A stretch of DNA of 64,000 nucleotides, from the NCBI GenBank assembly GCA_036502575.1, contig DASXYL010000011.1, forward strand, positions 1 through 64,000, read 5' to 3'. Numbering within the stretch: position 1 is the stretch's first letter; each line of letters begins with the position of its first letter. The position numbers and the translations under genes are program-made. Below, piece by piece: positions 7,672 to 15,188 of the stretch. This DNA is from DASXRA01 sp036502575. Lineage in GTDB: Bacteria; Actinomycetota; Actinomycetes; Mycobacteriales; Jatrophihabitantaceae. Below the pieces are notes generated by a model that worked only from the letters and a program-made list of their open reading frames with translations, was not told where the DNA came from and made no database searches.

Positions 7672-8268
7672 GTGAGGGTGTGGCGAGCAGTGCGGCCCTT
7701 CCTGACCCCGCGGTGGGTCGTGGCGCACGTGCTCGTCTGGGCCTTGGTGGTGACGATGGTGCTGCTCGGACGGTGGCAGCTGACCGTCTCCAACCGCAAG
7801 CACTTCGATCTGCAGAACTTCGGCTATGTCCTGCAGTGGTGGGCATTCAGCCTCTTCGTGGTGCTGTTCTGGCTGCGGGTCATGCGGCACACCCGACGCC
7901 CACCGGCGGCGTCGGGCGGCGGCGGTCAGCTCGTGCGCCGATCCGGTGAACTCGACCTGGTCCGCGGCGCGCCCCGGGTCGGTCCGGGCTATCTGGCCGT
8001 CCCGGACGACGGATCCGGGGCGGCGCCGGTGGTCTATCGTGGCTACGTCGCGCCGAACAGTGCGACGACCCCGGCCCGCAGCGAGGGCGACGGCTACCAC
8101 GGCGCGTACAACGACTACCTGTGGCAGCTGGCGCTGGCCGATTCGGCCGCCGAGCGAGTCCGGCCGGTCCGGTCGCAGTCCGAACCGGCCCGACCGGCCG
8201 ATCCACCCGCTCCGGGGCCGCGCACGATCGAGGCCGGGCCGGGCGAGGCCGCCGAGTCGGCCGACTGA
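7672..8268 (+). CDS. Two-helix membrane protein of unknown function
   Basis: A 198-residue protein starting at GTG 7672. The first ~30 residues read RPFLTPRWVVAHVLVWALVV with a following hydrophobic run, giving one transmembrane helix. A second helix lies in YVLQWWAFSLFVVLFWLRV (about residues 50-70). The remainder is hydrophilic, rich in Arg, Pro and Gly, and probably cytoplasmic. The N-terminal segment (P-R-W-[VL]-x-H-x-[LV]...GRWQL) resembles that of SURF1-like proteins, but the SURF1 loop is absent. It stands alone between the folP remnant and a convergent TetR gene. No function can be assigned. Confidence 0.7.
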   Translation: MRVWRAVRPFLTPRWVVAHVLVWALVVTMVLLGRWQLTVSNRKHFDLQNFGYVLQWWAFSLFVVLFWLRVMRHTRRPPAASGGGGQLVRRSGELDLVRGAPRVGPGYLAVPDDGSGAAPVVYRGYVAPNSATTPARSEGDGYHGAYNDYLWQLALADSAAERVRPVRSQSEPARPADPPAPGPRTIEAGPGEAAESAD

Positions 8269-8284
8269 GCCGGCGTCAGCGCGG

Positions 8285-8938
8285 TCAGTGTTTGGACGGC
8301 CAGGTCTGCATGATGGCGTCGAGCTGATCGAGGTCCGGCGGCTCGACGGTGATCGGTTGCCGCGGCTCGGTGTCGGCGGCGAAGCCGTCGAGCAGTACGT
8401 CCAGGTAACGCCGCCACAGGTTGGGCGCGACGTCGACGGTGTATTCGCTGATCGCGCCGGTCGTCCAGAAGAGCATCGGTAGGTCGCCCTGCTGGAATTC
8501 CGGGCGCAGCCGTCCGGTGGCCTTGGCCCGCTCGACAAGCACGGTCGCGATCGGAATCAACCGCTCGCGCACCGACGCCCGTTGTTCGGGGCTTTGCGCG
8601 GTCGAGATGGCCTGGCGCATCCCGCGGTCGGCCGCTTGCAGCTGGCCGACCTTGATGATGCAGTCGCGCAGTCCCTCGTAGGCGTCGTCGGCCTGGGCCG
8701 CCTCGGTCATGATCGCCTGTACCTGGTCGATGCGCTGATCGAGCAGAGCTTGAAGCACCTCGTGCTTGTCGGTGAAGTGGCGGTAGGCGGTGCCGACTCC
8801 GACGCCGGCGTGGTGGGCGATGTCGTTGAGCGTCACGTCGGTGCCCCGCGTGGCAATCAGCTCGTTGGCGGCGGCGAGCAGCAGGTCCCGGTTGCGGGCG
8901 GCGTCCTTGCGCAGCGGACGGTCCGGCGACGTGCTCAC
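8285..8938 (-). CDS. TetR-family transcriptional regulator
   Basis: A 217-residue regulator starting at GTG 8938. The N-terminal helix-turn-helix is intact: TDVTLNDIAHHAGVGVGTAYRHFTDK at about residues 35-60. The ligand-binding C-terminal domain is of the TetR_C type, with RQAISTAQSPEQRASVRERL. It lies 71 bases downstream of the MFS exporter gene and is read in the same direction, so the two probably share a transcript. This is a common layout in which the TetR represses the exporter and itself. Candidate operators lie upstream of the exporter at 10517-10568. A second, related TetR occurs at 49763. Confidence 0.9.
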   Translation of the reverse strand: MSTSPDRPLRKDAARNRDLLLAAANELIATRGTDVTLNDIAHHAGVGVGTAYRHFTDKHEVLQALLDQRIDQVQAIMTEAAQADDAYEGLRDCIIKVGQLQAADRGMRQAISTAQSPEQRASVRERLIPIATVLVERAKATGRLRPEFQQGDLPMLFWTTGAISEYTVDVAPNLWRRYLDVLLDGFAADTEPRQPITVEPPDLDQLDAIMQTWPSKH

Positions 8939-9009
8939 CAGGTCATCCTTGCGTATTGGGCCGGCGGCCGGCCCGACACGAGGTCGGGCCGGCGCCGATT
9001 GCGGAACGT

Positions 9010-10497
9010 TCACAACGCCATTACCTCGGCGGCCTGGGGGTTCACGGCCAGCACCCGGGGCCGCAGCAGGACTGCGCAGATCACCGCTCCGGTGGCCAGG
9101 ATCCCGGCCGACCAGCCGAATGCCGTGGTGTAGCTGTGCATGGTCGCCTGGGCCACGAGGTCGGGTCCGGCGGCATGCGAGCCGACGTAGCTGGTTGCCG
9201 CCGAGGCGGCGAGCGTGTTCAGCAGCGCGGTGCCGATCGAGCCGCCGACCTGCTGGCCGGTGTTGACCATCGCCGAGGCGACGCCGGCGTCCTCGTGGTC
9301 GACGCCGTAGGTGGCCGTGCTCATCGCGGAGGAGAACGTCAGCCCCAGGCCGGCGGCGAATACCACCAGCGCCGGCAGCACCCCGCTGGCGTAGTCGCTG
9401 CTCAGATCGAGCCGGGTGAGCATCAGCATGCCGGCGGCGGCCAGCGCCAGCCCGGGCGCGATGATGAATCGGGGTCCGACCCGCGGCGCCAGGACCAGCG
9501 TGCCGATCTGGGACACGATGACGAGCGTGACCGTCATGGGCAGGAACGCCAGGCCCGACTGCACGGCGCTGAAGCCCAGGGTCTGCTGCAGGTAGTAGGT
9601 GAGGAACAAGAACACGCCGAACATGCCGGCCCCGAGGGCGAAGATCGCGAGGTAGGCCCCGCCGCGGTTGCGGTCGAGCACGACGCGCAGCGGAAGCAGC
9701 GGGTGCGCCACCCGGGTCTGCAGGTAGACGAAGGTGGCGAGCAGCGCGGCGCCGGCGACAAGGAAGCCGATCGTGACCGAGTTGGCCCAGCCGCCGGTCT
9801 CGGCGTGCGAGAAGCCGTACACGACCGCGAACAAGCCGCTCGAGACCGTCAGCACGCCGGGCAGGTCGAGCTTCGGCCGATGCGCGGACGACTGGTTGTG
9901 CAGCAGCACCCATCCGCCGACGAATGCGGCCCCGGCGAAGATCAGGTTGACGTACATGCACCAGCGCCAGGACAGGTACTCGGTGAGCACCCCGCCGAGC
10001 AGCAGGCCGATCGCTGCGCCGCCGCCGGCGATCGCGCCGTAGATGCCGAATGCCTTGGATCGCTCACCGGGTCGGGTGAACGTGGTCGTCAGCAGCGACA
10101 GCGCCGCCGGCGCGAGCATTGCGCCGAACGCGCCCTGAACCGCCCGGGACGTGACGAGCATGCCGAAGCTCGTGGCCGCGCCGCCGACCGCGGACGCCAC
10201 GGCGAAGCCGATCAGCCCGATGAGGAAGAGCCGTTTGCGACCGAACAGGTCGGCCAGGCGGCCGCCGAGCAGCAGCAGGCTGCCGAACGCGAGCGCGTAC
10301 GCGGTGACGATCCACTGCCGGTCGCCGTCGTCGAAACCCAGCGACCGCTGGGCCGAGGGGAGTGCGATGTTCACGACCGTGGTGTCGAGCACGACCATCA
10401 GCTGGGCGATACCGAGCACGGCCAGGATCCACCATCGCCGTTCGTGGTGCGGGTTGTCCGTCTCGACGGGCGGTGTCGTGGTCAAGGTGGCGGTCAT
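9010..10497 (-). CDS. MFS drug exporter, DHA2 (14-helix) family
   Basis: A 495-residue membrane transporter starting at ATG 10497 with GGAGGA just upstream; a longer in-frame ORF to 10671 lacks any site and would swallow the operators. Motif A (GGRLADLFGRKRLF) and motif C-like runs (GGGAAIGLLLGGVLTEY) are clear, and the LDTTVVNIALP signature at helix 1 marks the DHA2 (EmrB/QacA) group. These export amphipathic drugs or metabolites by proton antiport. It is probably repressed by the TetR encoded downstream. It is a paralogue of the exporter at 10738-12219, with long identical blocks (RRWW..AV..IAQLMVVLD). Confidence 0.92.
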   Translation of the reverse strand: MTATLTTTPPVETDNPHHERRWWILAVLGIAQLMVVLDTTVVNIALPSAQRSLGFDDGDRQWIVTAYALAFGSLLLLGGRLADLFGRKRLFLIGLIGFAVASAVGGAATSFGMLVTSRAVQGAFGAMLAPAALSLLTTTFTRPGERSKAFGIYGAIAGGGAAIGLLLGGVLTEYLSWRWCMYVNLIFAGAAFVGGWVLLHNQSSAHRPKLDLPGVLTVSSGLFAVVYGFSHAETGGWANSVTIGFLVAGAALLATFVYLQTRVAHPLLPLRVVLDRNRGGAYLAIFALGAGMFGVFLFLTYYLQQTLGFSAVQSGLAFLPMTVTLVIVSQIGTLVLAPRVGPRFIIAPGLALAAAGMLMLTRLDLSSDYASGVLPALVVFAAGLGLTFSSAMSTATYGVDHEDAGVASAMVNTGQQVGGSIGTALLNTLAASAATSYVGSHAAGPDLVAQATMHSYTTAFGWSAGILATGAVICAVLLRPRVLAVNPQAAEVMAL

Positions 10498-10516
10498 GTC
10501 TGTCCTCCGAGCAACT

Positions 10517-10568
10517 AAGCGGATCTGGTGTATCCGCTTTTCGAGGCTAACATGAAAACGGATATCCG
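10517..10568. promoter_or_regulatory. TetR-type operators upstream of the MFS exporter
   Basis: Perfect 8-base arms AAGCGGAT (10517-10524) and ATCCGCTT (10532-10539) surround a 7-base spacer, 20 bases before the exporter ATG. A second palindrome, CGGATATCCG, lies at 10559-10568. Both use the same CGGAT half-site. The location and form fit binding by the TetR encoded in the same unit. The same half-site AAGCGGATA recurs upstream of the other TetR gene at 49664. Confidence 0.65.
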
Positions 10569-10737
10569 AATTCCGATTCGAGTGTGACGCTGACCTCGTT
10601 CGGCGCGCTGCTGGCGTCAGCCCCGACGTACTGATCGCGGCGTCGAGGCCGGGGTCGACCCAGCCGGTCAAGCGGCCGTGGAGATCACGGCCGTGGCCGC
10701 GCGCTCGGTGATCCCGAGCAGCGCCAGCCGTACCCGG

Positions 10738-12219
10738 TCAACCTGCCGGGCTGACGTCGTCCTTGCGGGCATTGACCAGGACCAGGACGGCCGCGAACGC
10801 CGCGGCGATCAGCCCGACGCCGATCCAGAACGCGACGTGGTAGCCGTGGATCGCGGCGAGCGGGTTGAACGCGGTCGGTGAGAGGTGGTGGGACAGGACG
10901 TAGGAGGTGACCGCGCTCGCGTAGAAGGTGTTGAGCAGCGCGGTGCCCAGAGATCCACCGATCTGCTGGGTCGAGTTGAGCACCGCGCTCGCGACTCCGG
11001 CGTCGTCCTCGTTCACCCCGGCGAGCGCGAGGCTCGACAACGGCACCAGTAGCAGGGCGAAGCCGATGCTCATCAGCAGTTCCCCGGGCAGGACGACGGC
11101 GGCCCAGCTGCTGGTGTCCGAGATCAGGGTGAAGATGGCCAGCCCGCCTGCGGCCATGGCGAGTCCGATCAGCATGAGCGGCTTGGGTCCGGTGCGGGGC
11201 AGCAGCGCCGGCACGATGCCCGAGGTGATGATGACGCCGCCGCCGAACGGCAAGACGGCGAGGCCCGACTTGAGTGCGCTGTAGCCCAGGTTGGTCTGCA
11301 GGTAGTAGCTCAGGAACAAGAACATCGCGAACAGCCCGGCGAACGCCAGCAGCGAGGCGACGTACGAGCCGCCGCGATTGCGATCGAGTAGCACCCGCAT
11401 GGGCAGCAGCGGGCTGGCCGCTCGCAACTCGACGAACACGAATGCGATCAACAGGATGCCGGCGCCCACGAGGTAGCCGATGGCCTCCACCGAGAGCCAG
11501 CCGACACCGGTCTTGGCCGCCTCGGTGAATCCGTAGACTAGGGCGACCAGCCCGGCGGTGCCGAGGATTGCCCCCGGGATGTCGTACGACGTACCGCCGT
11601 GGGCCTTGCTCTCGCTGACCAGGATCACCCCGCCCGCGACGGCGACGGCCGCGATCGGCACGTTGATGAACAGACACCACCGCCACGAGGCGTACTCGGT
11701 CAAGGCGCCACCCAGGATCAGGCCGATCGCGGCGCCGGCCCCCGCGATGGCGCCGTAGACCGCGAACGCCCTGGACCGTTCCTTCTCCGCGGTGAAGGTC
11801 ACCGTGATCAGGGACAGGGCGGCGGGCGCGAGCAGCGCCGCGAACGCGCCTTGCAGCGCGCGCGCTCCGAAGAGGGTCGCGCCGTTCTGCGCCGCACCGC
11901 CGAGCGCCGAGGCCGCGGCGAACCCGACCAGCCCGAAGAGGAACATCCGCTTGCGGCCGAGGTAGTCGGAGATCCGTCCGCCCAGCAGCAGCAAGCCACC
12001 GAACGCGAGGGTGTAGGCGGTGACCACCCACTGCCGATCCGCGTTGGAGATGTCCAGATCGCGTTGGGCCGACGGGAGGGCGATGGTCACGACGGTGCCG
12101 TCGAGCACCACCATCAATTGCGCGATCGCGATGACCGCCAGGGCCCACCACCGGCGGCTGGGAAGTTCTGCGATCGTCCCCTCGGGGCCCTCTCGCTCGC
12201 CGACGCCGATGTCGGTCAC
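10738..12219 (-). CDS. MFS drug exporter, DHA2 family (second paralogue)
   Basis: A 493-residue 14-helix exporter starting at GTG 12219, which overlaps the stop of the metallo-beta-lactamase-fold gene by four bases (GTGA). It carries LDGTVVTIALPSAQRDL at helix 1, GGRISDYLGRKRMF as motif A, and GAGAAIGLILGGALTEY as motif C-like. It is the last gene of a minus-strand operon with three hydrolases, which suggests export of a product or of a toxic substrate that the hydrolases handle. High similarity to the exporter at 9010 points to tandem duplication followed by recruitment to a different operon. Confidence 0.9.
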   Translation of the reverse strand: MTDIGVGEREGPEGTIAELPSRRWWALAVIAIAQLMVVLDGTVVTIALPSAQRDLDISNADRQWVVTAYTLAFGGLLLLGGRISDYLGRKRMFLFGLVGFAAASALGGAAQNGATLFGARALQGAFAALLAPAALSLITVTFTAEKERSRAFAVYGAIAGAGAAIGLILGGALTEYASWRWCLFINVPIAAVAVAGGVILVSESKAHGGTSYDIPGAILGTAGLVALVYGFTEAAKTGVGWLSVEAIGYLVGAGILLIAFVFVELRAASPLLPMRVLLDRNRGGSYVASLLAFAGLFAMFLFLSYYLQTNLGYSALKSGLAVLPFGGGVIITSGIVPALLPRTGPKPLMLIGLAMAAGGLAIFTLISDTSSWAAVVLPGELLMSIGFALLLVPLSSLALAGVNEDDAGVASAVLNSTQQIGGSLGTALLNTFYASAVTSYVLSHHLSPTAFNPLAAIHGYHVAFWIGVGLIAAAFAAVLVLVNARKDDVSPAG

Positions 12220-13301
12220 GGGTGGACCTGCGATCCGAGGCCGAGGTCGAGGCGGATCGACTCGAGGATCACGAGCGTGGTGCTCGTGGTGAACACGTCC
12301 GCCGCGGCCAGCACGCCGGTGTACTTCGCGATGACCGGCGCGGCGGCGTAGTCGGTGACCGCATCGAGGTAGGTCTTCACCGCGGCCCAAGAATTCTCGC
12401 CGTACTTCACGAAGTACGGCGTCGGATCGACAACGGCAAGCGCAGTTCGGGCGCTGTCGGCGATGTCCTCGACGTACTGCTGGTGCAGGACGACGTCGTC
12501 GCGCGTGCCGAGCCTGCCCACATGCCCGCCGATGAAGTGCTGCCAGGGGTAGGACAGCGCGGTGGTCGGAGCCGCGGTAAAGCCGGGTATGTCCTCGCTC
12601 AGGTTGAGGTTGTAGATCGGCACCCAGCCGGAGGTAACGATGTCGACGAGCATGAGCGTGTCGTGATCCGGGAAATGGATGTAGATGTTGTCTGGCGTGT
12701 GGTTGGAGCCGTGCCAGGCCAGCTGGATGCGTTCACCACCGATGTGGAGGGTCTTGCGGTCCCGAAAGGTCTCCGTCGGCGCGGGCCTGGTCGGGTCGTT
12801 GTCGCGCAGCAGGAGCTGCCGTGTCTCCTGGTGCCCGATGCGCACGACGTCCTTGCCGAACAACGAGGACGCGCCCGCGTGGTCGGCGTGGTGGTGCGAG
12901 TAGACCAGGTGCGTCACCTTGTTGCTCACGCCATTGGCGGCGGCGATCTCGTTCACGGCCCGCTGCAGGTTGTGGCCGATGGTCGGAGGCGCGTCGAACA
13001 GCACGACGCCGTCCCGGGTGGTCAGGAACGCCGCCTGGTAGGTGCCGTCCGTGACCCAGTAGAGGTTCCGCTTCACGCGTCCGACGTAGTAGCCCTGGTC
13101 GTTGAGGGCGGGGCCGAGCGATGACCGGGGGATCGGCGCGTAGTCCGGCAGGGCGGGGGCGTCGGCCGCGCCGGCCGGTGCCGAGTCGGCCATTGCGCCG
13201 GGCAGGACAGCTGCGATCGACGATGCGCCGACGACCGCCGCGGTGCCGGTGAGGAACGACCGCCGGCTCGTGGATGAGGCGGGCGAGGTGGATGGTGTCA
13301 C
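12216..13301 (-). CDS. Tat-exported metallo-beta-lactamase-fold hydrolase
   Basis: A 361-residue protein starting at GTG 13301 with AAGGAG upstream. The N-terminus has a twin-arginine signal (SRRSFLTGTAAVVG) and a likely cleavage near residue 45, so it acts outside the membrane. The zinc site is VYSHHHADHAG (H136, H138, D140, H141), with further metal ligands expected in HGSNHTPDN and the C-terminal IGGHVG. This is the general metallo-beta-lactamase fold; lactonase, alkylsulfatase-like or other hydrolase roles are possible, and beta-lactamase activity should not be assumed. It overlaps the downstream exporter and lies 38 bases after the cysteine hydrolase gene. Confidence 0.85.
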   Translation of the reverse strand: MTPSTSPASSTSRRSFLTGTAAVVGASSIAAVLPGAMADSAPAGAADAPALPDYAPIPRSSLGPALNDQGYYVGRVKRNLYWVTDGTYQAAFLTTRDGVVLFDAPPTIGHNLQRAVNEIAAANGVSNKVTHLVYSHHHADHAGASSLFGKDVVRIGHQETRQLLLRDNDPTRPAPTETFRDRKTLHIGGERIQLAWHGSNHTPDNIYIHFPDHDTLMLVDIVTSGWVPIYNLNLSEDIPGFTAAPTTALSYPWQHFIGGHVGRLGTRDDVVLHQQYVEDIADSARTALAVVDPTPYFVKYGENSWAAVKTYLDAVTDYAAAPVIAKYTGVLAAADVFTTSTTLVILESIRLDLGLGSQVHP

Positions 13302-13339
13302 CGTTTCTCCTTCACTAGGTTGCGAACGCACAGCCCGGC

Positions 13340-13954
13340 CTAGACCCCGGCAAGCAGCCGGGACGTGAGCACGATGTCGACGACCTCGGGAACGGTCTCG
13401 ACGCGACCCCAGTCGCGCTGCAGCTCGCAGGCCAGCGACACCCAGCTGATCGGTTGCGCGCCCGCTTGGACGATGCGCTCGAGGCCGCTTCGATGGGCTT
13501 CGGGAGAAGTTCCGCCGACGGCGTCGACGACCGGGAAAACCTCGTAGCCCGCTCGCAGCGCGTCGAGGGTGGGGAAGGTGAGACACACCTCGGTCCACAG
13601 GGCCGCCATGATCAGCTTCTTGCGCCCGGTGGCTTCGACCGCGTTTCGGAACTCGACGTCCTCCCAGGCATTGATCTGGGTCCGGTCGAGCTCGACCTGA
13701 TCGCTCAGGACCTCGGCCAGCTCGGGGATCGTCCGCCCTTGCCCGTTCGCGACGTTCACCGTCGACAGAACGATCGGCAAGCCGTATGCCGTGGCGGTCC
13801 GGGCTACCGAGACGATGTTGCGAACGAGCAGGTCGGTGTCCACCGACCGAACCGTCTGGATCTGGCTCGGTTGGTAATCGATCACCACCAACGCGCTGTT
13901 GGACGGCGTCAGTAGCGGATCGGTGAGCGGATCCCGCGTCGGTTCGCTGGTCAT
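13340..13954 (-). CDS. Isochorismatase-like cysteine hydrolase (YcaC type)
   Basis: A 204-residue hydrolase. The catalytic triad positions are visible: Asp26 in ALVVIDYQ, Lys112/113 in TGRKKLIMA and Cys124 in LWTEVCLTFPTL. The C-terminal part reads VDAVGGTSPEAHRSGLERI. This group (YcaC-like) hydrolyses amides or similar bonds; natural substrates are mostly unknown. It starts 11 bases after the esterase gene and precedes the metallo-beta-lactamase-fold gene, so these are one operon. A decayed paralogue, lacking the cysteine region, is present at 18281-18851. Confidence 0.88.
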   Translation of the reverse strand: MTSEPTRDPLTDPLLTPSNSALVVIDYQPSQIQTVRSVDTDLLVRNIVSVARTATAYGLPIVLSTVNVANGQGRTIPELAEVLSDQVELDRTQINAWEDVEFRNAVEATGRKKLIMAALWTEVCLTFPTLDALRAGYEVFPVVDAVGGTSPEAHRSGLERIVQAGAQPISWVSLACELQRDWGRVETVPEVVDIVLTSRLLAGV

Positions 13955-13965
13955 TGGATGGCTCC

Positions 13966-14883
13966 TCAGGCGGTGTGGGCGCGGCTCGGCGAGTGCACGA
14001 GTTGGGTCTTGACGAAGGTCGATGCCCGGTCGAGCGCCGCGCCGGCCTCGTCGAGGAGGCCCGCATACGCCTGGAAGACGTGCGGGACGCCGGGCGTGAC
14101 GTCGAGCGTCGCTGGGACATCGGCGATGGCGGCCCGTCCGGCGAGCCGGAGGGCGTCGCTCAGGAGCACCTCGTGGGAACCAACCTGGATGAGAAGCGGA
14201 GGCAATCCCCTTAGATCACCGAAGATCGGGCTGATGTAGGGATCAGCGGCGTCGGCGCCGCCAACGTAATCCGGAACCCGGGCCCGGAGCCCCTCAGGGC
14301 TGAGGAGCGGGTCGAGCTCCGACTTTCCGGCGAGGGTCTCTCCCGACAGCGTCAGATCTGCGTAGGGCGACATCAAGTACGCGCAGGACGGCAGGGCCAT
14401 GCCGGCTTCTCGTAGGGACAGCAGTGTGGCCACGGCCAGCCCGCCTCCCGCCGACTCGCCCGCGAGAGCGATCTGAGCTGGGGCGATGCCCTGCGCGAGC
14501 AGTCCCTCGTACGCGGCTCGCGCGTCGTCGACCGCGGCCGGATAGGGATGTTCGGGACCGAGCCGGTACTCGAGCGTGATGGCCTTGGTTCCGGTTCGTC
14601 GAACGAGATCACCCACCAGGGGAACCGACGCTGTCGCCGAGCCGATGACGTAGACACCCCCGTGGAAATAGAGGATCACGTTCTCGGCCTCGTTGCCCGC
14701 GACGGTGACCTCGACGCCGGCGACTCCTCCGATCTCAACCGGCTTCTGCTGGACGTCGGGAGCCACCGGCACCTGCGCCATGAGGTCGCTGAACGCCGCC
14801 CGCAGCTTCGGGACATCCGCGCTGGTGTCGAGCCCGCCCTGGCGCAGGATGGCGTCCAACTGGAGCTGCTGCTCTTTGCTCAT
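13966..14883 (-). CDS. Alpha/beta hydrolase, hormone-sensitive-lipase-type esterase
   Basis: A 305-residue cytoplasmic esterase beginning MSKEQQLQLDAILRQGG. It has the oxyanion motif YFHGGVYVIG (HGG at 74-76), the nucleophile elbow LAGESAGGGLA (Ser144), an acidic residue in VGSHEVLLSDALRLA, and His268 in GVPHVFQAY. These mark bacterial HSL (family IV) esterases, which cleave short-chain esters. It is the first gene of the minus-strand hydrolase/exporter operon. A large LuxR-type regulator lies just upstream in the same direction and may control it. Confidence 0.9.
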   Translation of the reverse strand: MSKEQQLQLDAILRQGGLDTSADVPKLRAAFSDLMAQVPVAPDVQQKPVEIGGVAGVEVTVAGNEAENVILYFHGGVYVIGSATASVPLVGDLVRRTGTKAITLEYRLGPEHPYPAAVDDARAAYEGLLAQGIAPAQIALAGESAGGGLAVATLLSLREAGMALPSCAYLMSPYADLTLSGETLAGKSELDPLLSPEGLRARVPDYVGGADAADPYISPIFGDLRGLPPLLIQVGSHEVLLSDALRLAGRAAIADVPATLDVTPGVPHVFQAYAGLLDEAGAALDRASTFVKTQLVHSPSRAHTA

Positions 14884-14960
14884 TCGCCATACGATCGCCG
14901 TGACCCAGGTGAGCTGTCCTCACCGGATGATGGTGATTCCCCGCCACCCGGTCCGGGGCG

Positions 14961-15167
14961 TCATATCTGGCGCAGTTCGACCAGCTCGAGGCCGAGCGCT
15001 TCGATCTGTGCAAGGACGCCGAACACTGCGGACCGATCTTCGAGCAAGCCCGTAAGCACGGTCTCGCTGCCCCTCAGCTCAGCCACCATCGTGGGGAAGG
15101 CGGACAGAGCGGTAGCTCCGAGCCGACCCTTTATCCGGATCGTGTACGAGCCCGGCGATGCGGCCAC
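14961..15167 (-). CDS. Small conserved protein (68 aa), unknown function
   Basis: A short ORF starting at GTG 15167 and encoding 68 residues: a strand-like TIRIKGRLG, a middle part LSAFPTMVAELRGSETVLTG, and an amphipathic end VLAQIEALGLELVELRQI. Proteins of this size and pattern (x-I-x-G-x-L...L.G...D...L..LL..I..LGLELV.[VL]R) recur in actinobacteria next to regulators, and the pattern of alternating hydrophobic residues argues for a real fold. It lies 21 bases after the LuxR regulator, in the same direction. I know no function. Confidence 0.6.
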   Translation of the reverse strand: MAASPGSYTIRIKGRLGATALSAFPTMVAELRGSETVLTGLLEDRSAVFGVLAQIEALGLELVELRQI

Positions 15168-15188
15168 GCAGTGATCGTGCCGCCCGAC

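Noticed and set aside
7641..8538. Minus-strand frame spanning the membrane protein and TetR ends
   Set aside because: Crosses two real genes on different strands and has shadow composition.
8956..10518. 520-codon plus-strand frame opposite the MFS exporter
   Set aside because: Gln/Gly/Arg-rich complement of transmembrane codons, no start signals; typical antisense shadow.
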